Shown here: positions 56,581 through 64,000 of the stretch, piece after piece
How the letters are laid out: each line of letters opens with the position of its first letter
Position numbering within the stretch: position 1 is the stretch's first letter
Source: Arthrobotrys musiformis
Lineage: Eukaryota > Ascomycota > Orbiliomycetes > Orbiliales > Orbiliaceae
Assembly: GCA_036971715.1 (NCBI GenBank)
Contig: JAVHJL010000004.1
Coordinates: 496,001-560,000 of the forward strand
Direction of reading: 5' to 3'
Length of the DNA: 64,000 bases
Notes under the pieces: model-generated
What the model was told of the DNA's origin: nothing
Database searches by the model: none
Seen by the model: the letters and a program-made list of their open reading frames with translations, nothing else
Made by a program: the position numbers and the translations under genes

Positions 56581-57233
56581 CGGCCATTATGGTAGATGGA
56601 GTTACAAAATGCCGCCGTAATCTGTGAAACAGTCGGTCTGCTAGTTTTTCGTTAGTATATTACTTATCGGGTTGGATACCGAAGGATATATATGGCATGG
56701 TCATTCTCTGTCTCATTTGGGGGTGCCTGACGGTCCTTCAAAGCTTCTTTGCAAAAGATATCGGCACCCACCTTATCGCCCAAGCACTATCGGGTAAATC
56801 TGCCTGCACGGATCTACGCACCTAGGCTCTGATATAAAGGTGCTTGATTATAACAACAAAAGGGCTTTAGGAATACCTTAGACGTCATCTAAACCCTTAC
56901 AGTCCCTCCTTTACATAAGCTTTACCCCTTACTAGAAAGTCCATACATTCTTTTCCTTTATATATATAGCTAAGGGAGTATAATTTATAACTTCGGTGTA
57001 TTATATAATTATGGTAACAATTCTAACTGTAAATTTACACACCATAAAACAGCGTTGGCGGCGTTGTATTCTTTTATACTATACTCCCTTCGTACCTACT
57101 TACCTATAGGTAATGTACTAGTATACTGTACCTAATATCAATATATATCATACTGAACTGTTAAATGAAGTTAAATGTGCGTGTGAATCGTAGAGAACCC
57201 TTTCTGTAATAGCTGGGTTCCGACCTTATAGGT
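56581..57233. other. Intergenic, convergent 3' ends
   Basis: AT-rich spacer between tail-to-tail genes. No gene seen. Confidence 0.55.
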
Positions 57234-58611
57234 TCATCCTCCTTTGAGCTTACCAAGAACTGTTTCCTTGTTCGTGATAAACTGACAAGAGTGGTTGAAA
57301 GTAACAGATACATTCTTGTGACGACAACTATACCCATCATAGTACGTCCCGGTGAACAGGGAAGATATTCCGTGTTCATTTATGGTAGTGTATGTGATGC
57401 CTCCAAGCTTCTCTCTAAAATCCTTCACGGAGCCATGCCACGTCTGGTACCTGCTGAATAACCCCCATAACCCCGATTTTTTTATTGAGCGAACAAGTGA
57501 CCCATAAGCGAGGCTAATACAAGGCTCGTTTGAACACCATTTGGAAACCTCGTCGCTTGAGCCCAGGAGAAGGTCGGTGGTATTCCGGGCTCCCTCCGTT
57601 AAAGTTTTTACTGTTTTGTCTCGCTCCTCAGTAATCCTATCTAGGCAATATGAGTATTCCGCGATGGCCAAAGCTAAGGGATAGACTCAAAGTTACCCAA
57701 CATTGGTCCTGGTATCATTTCAATGGATACAGTGCGCTCCCCTCTTTTAAAATATGATCCGCATGTACTGAGAGAACTTGAAACATTTGAAAGTAGGGAT
57801 ATAAGCTCCTCAACTTTTTCGGTATAGCTGAAAACTTTCGAAATGAACAACCAGTCTTCGTAGCCAGGTTCCAGGGCACAAATTTCCCAGGCAGCCAGCC
57901 AGCCGTTTATCCAAGGTTTAAGGACTCGTGCACAATCGTATTTGTCGCAAATAATTGCTAGCTCTTTTAGCTCGTTGAAATCAAGCTTCGTGGGGATGTC
58001 GCTGTATTGGAAATGTGTACATCTGAATAGGTTGAGGAGACAGTCTGGATCGTCGTCTTCGAGGTGTAGCGTAGTCATGTCCTGTCCATTATCGTAGGTG
58101 ATGGTTTCCGATTTAAACGGGGAATTAGGGTCAAGACACTTCTCCCATATTGGAGAAATCACACGGAGGATGTGTCCTATGACGAGGTATCGAATCTCTG
58201 TGTCCTCGTAGATGAGCTTTACTAGGACATCTCCCGTCGTAGAGAGCACATATGCTTCCTTTTCAGCAACAGAATCTATCGGCGTCAAGCCCAATGAATT
58301 AGAGGCACGGAGTGCAGTCGGGACTAAATCGCTTTCTAAGGGTGCTGGGTCGTCCTCGTCCACCAATGGTGGCGGGCGTTGGAAATTTGGGTCAACCGTT
58401 GTATCATAATTGTAAGCGGGAAATTCAAGATTTCGTTGGACAGCCGCTTTTGAGCTCTCTCCTATATCCGCTTCCGTTGAGGCCGATTTCTTTGCCACAT
58501 TCCCGCGCTGGATCCCAGACTGCAGACAGGCGTTGTGTATATTGGTTAAATTCCCTTCCACAATAATAAGCTTACTATGGTTTTTGAACTCACCCTCTTT
58601 TTCTTTGCCAT
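57234..58611 (-). CDS. BTB/POZ domain protein
   Basis: Three exons: 58594-58611, 57697-58519 and 57234-57640; 415 residues. The first exon encodes only MAKKKR; without it the long frame has no ATG. A disordered acidic and Pro-rich region (NFQRPPPLVDEDDPAPLESD) precedes the BTB domain: STTGDVLVKLIYEDTEIRYL, HILRVISPIWEKCL, LHLEDDDPDCLLNLFRCTH, ELKELAIICDKYDCARVL. The last intron (57641-57696, 56 nt) removes an in-frame stop and gives EMIPGPMLDRITEERDKTVK. A C-terminal region with a conserved-looking SLAYGSLVRSIKKSGLWGLF completes it. Fungal BTB proteins of this layout are numerous and mostly unstudied; some serve as Cullin-3 adaptors. No other domain is seen. Confidence 0.82.
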
Positions 58612-59441
58612 TGTGGTCAATCAAGAGAAAAATGTGTAAATACAGGTTAGATTTTTATTTATTTTTGAAGTTAGTCCCGCGGCCTGCGGTTATCTTTTTA
58701 TATAATTTACAATCGAGGAGGGGTCATCCACCACGAGGCTCTGAGAATTGACCACCCGGACCTTTTTCAGGCAACTTTTGACTGCCAATCAGAAGATCGC
58801 GTTGGGATCGAGATTGGGAGTATTGTGCATGCAATATATACATGTATACTCGTATTAAGGTGCACGTGGGTCCATGTATGCATATATATGCATATATTGG
58901 TAAGCTTTCATAATCGATCCGAAGGGTCATAGGCCCCGCATCGAAAATGAAAATACTTTTTATGAAGTATTATCCTGTTTACCAATTCTATATACGTTCT
59001 TTGTCTCGTACCCAGACCTCCAGGGCGCACGTTCTAATTGTAATGAAGATTCGTGAATGCGAGAAATGAAGACGCAGAATATGATACTCGTATACACAAA
59101 TACTAAAGTTATGAATATGCACAGTATTTAAACATTTACTACTAACAAAAACACCAGCTGTATATATAGTCACAAGTTATAATGTGCTAGTGTAGCAATG
59201 CAAGGCGCAAAATACAAAAAAAGACGATGCACCGGAAGCCCTAAACGCTAAGGAAAAAAAAAAAAGAACAGGTAGAAAGGGAACGAGGATAAAGATAAAA
59301 GGAAGGAAGTATGTCAGAATGGCGGAGGCCTTTTAAATACTATAAGTACGGCACTCACAAAGAATACCGATTTACTTAGCCTCGAGACCAACCCTTGTAT
59401 CGTACCTAGACCGCACAAAGAGTGACCGATTTACCCCCGTT
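58612..59441. other. Intergenic
   Basis: About 0.8 kb, AT-rich, with GCATGCAATATATAC and ATATATGCATATA stretches near 58827-58893. No gene seen. Confidence 0.5.
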
Positions 59442-62400
59442 TTATGAGTTGGTCAGATACTTCAAATACTCATTCAACATTGCAAGCTCCATTGTTGCCT
59501 GTGATGCAACCATATAGTTTGCCAAAAGCTGAGCTGCCGCTTCTCTCTCTTGAGCTTCTATATGGGCTCGTCTTCTTCGAGCAAGTTCTTCGGCAATAGC
59601 TTGCTGGAAGGCCTCTTGTTCCTGTCTGTCACGTTCCTCTTGTGCAACTTCGAGAATCGCCCTGAAAATATCGTCCAATGATAGTCCCGAGTCGCCGCTA
59701 TCGGCCTGGGCTGCGGTTGTGGTGGTAGTGTTGGCGGCAGTTGTGGTATTTGGCCCTCCGATGGGCTCTTGGGATGGAGGTTGGGTGTACCTGTCGATTT
59801 GTTTAGCTTTGTCGGTTGCGCCTCCGAATGTAGTATCGAATTCTAGTAGATCCTCAAATCTAGAGTGTCATAGAAGCTATCAGTATCGTTTGACCCTGGT
59901 AATGTGAGCAAGGGATAAAGTCGTCCATACCTCGCGGTAACCAGAGAAAATGATATCAATGCTTTATCCGAATTCTCAAACTGTCTAAAACCCGACCACT
60001 GGAACATAATACCAACATCGTCCCTATCTTCATTCCCATCAACATTAAAGATACACTTCAATGACACAGGTATCATCCCAGACATGGGACTGACGTTGAA
60101 ATCGTCAAACCAGCCATATTCAAATAGATTCCCGACCAAGCTCTTGTTTTCGGGGAATGTATCGCGGAAAAACGTTTTCTTGGATTTTATATGTCCGACG
60201 GCTATCCGCAACTGACCAAGCGCATTCTTTCCAAGTTGTTTGACGTTTGCTTCCGTGAATTCTGGTACCAGAAATAATTCTAATTGAAACGAAACTCTAT
60301 AATTTCCAGGCTCCAAATTCGAGATTAGATATCTGGCGTGGTCGTTATGGTGGGATAAATGGTGGACTCTCCGCTCGTCTCGGATTGTCCAGTTTACGAA
60401 TGGTCGTCCTCGTGATCTTTCCGGGTGTACCTCTGATGGGATTATTAATTCGCTCCGCTCCTGGGTAATTTGTCGGGCTTTGATGATGAGCTCTTCTTTG
60501 TGGTTCCTCTTGTGCCCCTTGGTGATTTTGCCCTGTTCGTGGCATGAGCCACAAAGGTCATAGTCAGGGCAGTCTCGGCAATGGATTCGACTCTCGAACG
60601 GATAGATTGGGTTTTTGCAACCGTCGCATATCCAGTGTGGTGAATCTGGGGGCGGGAGAGTTGGTTCCGGCTCCGACGCCGGTTTGGAGGTGGGAGGGGG
60701 TGCGGCTCGTGACGTTTGAGTAGTAGTTGTCGGGCTGGTGGCATTACTTTCAGGCGGTCTATAGGAAGAGTATGATGGTTTTGTAGAGGTAGAGGAGTTT
60801 AAGCTTGCACTCGAGTATGAACTTGGGCTCACGGGGCTTGATGATACAGGTTTATAAGACGTGTATGGGGCATCGTATAAAGAACTATTAGAGCTGGCGC
60901 TTGTAAAGCTGTTTCGAGGTCTCGGTGGTGGTTCTTGTTTAGCTGTGCTATTCCGCTGGTTTGAGTCGTAGGCCGGGGGTGATGTAAAACCGCTTGATCG
61001 AGAATTATTGGAATGGGCTGAGTGGACTGATGCAGTTGATTGTGCATATCTACTACTATCGTCTTGGTAATGAGGCCACTGCGACGTAAATGGTTCTTTA
61101 GCTGGTGGTCGTGGCGGCGGCGCCGAAGATACTGTTGAGGCTGGTGTTACGGGGCGGTCATTTCGTGAAGCGGTACTCGCTGAATACCCGGTTGAGGACG
61201 AGTAGAAGCTAGTGGTTGATCTGGCGGCATCGTAGCTATATCCATTGGTACCGCCGCTTCTTTGACTGTGAAAAGATGCCGTGGATGCGCTTGGGTCAAA
61301 GGTGGGTCCAGGTTGAACTCTCACGGCCGGTATATCTGGGGGGTCTTTTTCTAAATGAGCTGGTTGTCCAATATTTGATATCGGACCGACTCCGTTTAGG
61401 ATCTTACCGAAGAGTGTACTAGTTGACCTTGTCATTCTCTTTATCGCATCTAAAAGAGCTAGATAGTTTTGATCCGTTCGCTCTTTGTATCTGCACATTG
61501 TACGGTGATTGGTGCCGTCAAGCATGACCTGGGTTTCGATCCTTCCGAGATTCATTACGGCTGATTCCCGCTCAACCACCTAGCTCAATTCTATCAGAAT
61601 CGTATTCACATAATTTAGACTTATAGCAACTACAACGTACCTTTGCCCCCCCAATTAGCGGAAGCGATTCGTACATATTAAAAATCTTCATATCGCCGCA
61701 GATGTTGGCAAACCTTCCTGCTGTTTCGAATAGTCGGGATGAGTCTTTCCGCAGGCTTTTGATCAGTGTTCTGTTTTTTGGCATAATAGCATCTGGAAGC
61801 ACTACTCCAGCTATCCTTGCTCCGATGTCTGCGACTGTTGCTACTGCGCTGCCTGTGTGGGGTGTTCCAAGGAATATAACGCCGACGGTTTGAGTGAGGA
61901 TTGGCTGGTACTGCGGAATAATCTGGGCTTCTACGAGCGCCTGTTTATATATACCAAGCCGTCAGCATATATTATCGTAATTGTAATGAGAGTTGTATAT
62001 TACTGACCGTTTTGACCACAATTCCGCCTAGCGAATGACAGACCCATATTATTTTATGTTGCTAAAATCCCTCGCATTAGTATCGAGAAATACTCTTATA
62101 GAGGCAAATTAGATAGGACAACTTACTTCGGAGCCATCTCTTATCCTGCTAACTTTGTATAACAAACTTCGCGCGAAGTCCAAGGCTGACGAACTTGTCG
62201 ACCCGAAAGCCGCATCGGCGTCGTAACCATATGTCCATATTCGCGAGTTCGTCCAAGAGTCAATATCAACTATGTCGGTAGGCAAGAAGTCCGCAAACCA
62301 AATATTCCCGCCATCGGGATGTCGAAATGATTTCGCGGGTCCTCCGTTTAATCCGTGTAAAATGATAATACTACGATCCGCTTTGTTGTTAGAGCCTTGT

Positions 62401-62641
62401 CAACCAAAACAGAACACATTTGCCACGATGTAGATAGCTATCGATAGCTGTTTTCCGCAACCTAGCTGCACACGACTTTTCGGTACCGAAGCTTTTTCTC
62501 AAAAAAAAAAAAAAAGAAACGAAAAGAATGGAGAAACCAAAATGCAAATGCTTACTCGCAGGTATATCCAATTTCACTGGCCGGCGTCCTCACTAGGTGA
62601 AGACCAAGAGTATCCTGACGATTAAATTCGGCAACCTGCAT
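59442..62641 (-). CDS. Lipase-like alpha/beta hydrolase fused to a ZZ-type zinc finger
   Basis: Six exons: 62556-62641, 62127-62370, 62008-62061, 61641-61940, 59931-61579 and 59442-59859; 916 residues. The N-terminal hydrolase starts LGLHLVRTPA and CDIIILHGLNGGPAKSF. Its nucleophile elbow is IIWVCHSLGGIVVKT with Ser120, and VGVIFLGTPHTGSAV follows, the DUF676/SERAC1-like pattern widespread in fungi. A long Ser/Pro/Tyr-rich region (about 270-540) comes next, then a ZZ finger from about Cys546 (CDGCKNPIYPFESRIHCRDCPDYDLC, with two His in KGHKRNHKEEL). A beta-rich region (YLISNLEPGNYRVSFQLELF, VPVSLKCIFN-like) follows, and a C-terminal Glu/Arg-rich helix (EERDRQEQEAFQQAI). The hydrolase may act on lipids or esters; ZZ fingers bind peptides. 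Introns in phase support one gene, not two. Confidence 0.83.
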
Positions 62642-63813
62642 AACTCAGACGGCCGACCACGTTCCCCGCCACTCCCTCAACGCAGCTGATACGGGATTCG
62701 GGTTTGATCTGGGAGGGAGACGGTGGCACAGGAGGAAGCGAATGGACTTTGTATCTAGACGTAGGTAGCTGTGGCCAGTCTCAAGGGTTATCGTGCATGT
62801 GTGAGAGATCACTAGAGCAAAGCTGTGCCAAGTTTAATCGGTAGGAGATCGAAATGTTTGGAGTGTCCAATTATCCTACGACTAATTCCTGTATGTGCCG
62901 GGAGTTTGGGGGCGCCGCGCGATTATAAACGGTTTCGAAAGTTGAACGCCTTGTTCGAAACCGCCCAGGGCTGAGGGGCATCACATACTGTACTCTCAGG
63001 TACCTGCACTCGGAGTTCCCAGCCAAAAATACAAGTCGTCCCACGCACACCCGCACCCTGCATGGGTTTGGAGCGGACGGGGTGGGAAGCTTGTCTGCAG
63101 CTGGAGCGCACCCGAAAATGGTTAAAGTCTCGTCGTCAGCAGGCATGAGCATGATCGAAGTTCTCGGTTGTCTTGAACTGTTAAATGTGATAGCGTCTTG
63201 GCTACGGCCCACCTCCATGCATGCGGTTTGAATATCTTGATCTGAAGGTAAGATCTCACCGCGGGATCTGGCCTCGATATCCCCAGACAATTACTTAGTT
63301 AGCTGAATACTAAGTAGTCTGAGACTTGAGCTTGACTGCACTGGCCATGGCCTCCAAATGCCAAGGTTCCGCTGTGGGAATGGTATTGGGACGTATTAAA
63401 GGCCGGTCAGCGCCTTCTTTCCCCAGCTCCGTTCGATCGATGTTCTCCAACATCTCTTTCTAGGCCGCCAATACACGGACGGCCATGGAAGACTAGGAAT
63501 TGCGAAGCCAGCAGCGTCATCGCTGGTGAGGGGTGTTTGCACTTTAGTCAGACATCGACATATCAAGCGTCAACTGCGAAGTCTGGCAGCCGGTGAGATC
63601 GAACTGGTATAAATATAAACTCGTCGAACTTCATTAATATTACGCCCGTCATATTTGGAAACAGTATTGGATTGAATCTCAGCACTTACCATAACATACT
63701 CACTCATCAACGTCATTCTCACCAACCCTCGAAGGGTACTTCTGCTTCGAATTTGTTTCTTCGAATTCAATTGTGTATGAAGTGTCGACGCCAAGGGCAA
63801 CAACACAAGAACC
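62642..63813. other. Divergent intergenic region
   Basis: About 1.2 kb upstream of both the lipase-ZZ gene and the gene starting at 63814. One doubtful minus-strand ORF is listed separately. Confidence 0.5.
62871..63290 (-). CDS. Doubtful hypothetical protein
   Basis: Open frame of 139 residues starting MSGDIEARSRGEILPSDQD. Composition is not clearly non-coding, but there is no family match, no membrane or signal segment, and it lies in what should be a promoter region. It may be chance. Confidence 0.2.
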   Translation of the reverse strand: MSGDIEARSRGEILPSDQDIQTACMEVGRSQDAITFNSSRQPRTSIMLMPADDETLTIFGCAPAADKLPTPSAPNPCRVRVCVGRLVFLAGNSECRYLRVQYVMPLSPGRFRTRRSTFETVYNRAAPPNSRHIQELVVG

Positions 63814-64000
63814 ATGGCACCTCGAATCCAGGCCAAAGACCTTCAAAGGCAGGGAATCAATATCAAGTACGAATACGCTGACGATGTATCGTCCCTATTC
63901 CCAAAAGCCGACCCATCGGTCGACGAATACACTGGACAGATCGATGATATAATGCAAAATACTGTCGAAAACTTATTCCATGTTCCAAAAGACGAACCGT
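63814..64000 (+). CDS. 5' end of an unidentified gene, runs off the window
   Basis: ATG in a strong context (AACC-ATG-G) opens a frame that stays open for 62 codons to the window edge: MAPRIQAKDLQRQGINIKYE, then YADDVSSLFPKADPSVDEYT and DDIMQNTVENLFHVPKDEP. It is polar, probably soluble, with no signal peptide. Too little is present to name a family. Confidence 0.6.
   Translation, partial: MAPRIQAKDLQRQGINIKYEYADDVSSLFPKADPSVDEYTGQIDDIMQNTVENLFHVPKDEP

Noticed and set aside
57641..57696. BTB gene ending at the TAG at 57674 as a pseudogene
   Set aside because: A 56-nt GT-AG intron removes the stop, keeps phase and gives a natural continuation (MLDRITEERDKT), so a working gene is more likely.

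Overview
The window is nuclear DNA of a filamentous ascomycete (Pezizomycotina). The evidence is short spliceosomal introns (mostly 50-80 nt, GT...AG, with CTAAC/CTGAC-like branch sites), long AT-rich spacers, and fungal families such as Rxt3, GON7, KTR mannosyltransferases, DUF3638/DUF3645 giants, UMTA/LaeA-type methyltransferases and proteinase K-like subtilases. The intron-rich genes and the many BTB, ankyrin and coiled-coil genes would suit an early-diverging class such as Orbiliomycetes or Pezizomycetes, but this is only an inference. No transposon, rRNA, tRNA or CRISPR array was recognised. I joined exons by hand, using homology and reading-frame phase.

Layout. Positions 1-7.5 kb hold the 3' part of a giant DUF3638/DUF3645 gene with a probable frameshift. 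From 7.5 to 24.3 kb is a conserved, sparse housekeeping block: GON7 (KEOPS complex), a BLOC-1 subunit 1 homologue, a KTR/MNT1-like mannosyltransferase, a DUF726 lipase-like protein and RXT3 (Rpd3L deacetylase complex). From 26.5 to 34.4 kb come a small membrane protein, an NAD(P)-binding atypical SDR and two LaeA/UMTA-like SAM methyltransferases transcribed away from each other. From 35 to 41 kb are a secreted pepsin-fold-like protein with a degraded active site and Met/Gly-rich inserts, RPB3 (RNA polymerase II) and a secreted subtilisin with a long propeptide.

From 42 to 63 kb the content looks accessory: a Dabb-domain protein, an ankyrin-VWA fusion, a seven-helix membrane protein, a V8/trypsin-like protease without signal peptide, a lectin/beta-propeller-like protein, two coiled-coil proteins (one built on 147-bp tandem repeats), a small secreted protein, a BTB protein and a lipase-like/ZZ-finger fusion. 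The last 187 bases start another gene.

No operon-like logic is expected. The most suggestive groupings are the divergent methyltransferase pair next to the reductase, and the cluster of protease, lipase, ankyrin/VWA and BTB modules, which resembles the parts used in fungal non-self recognition. No NACHT or NB-ARC protein is visible, so that reading is speculative.
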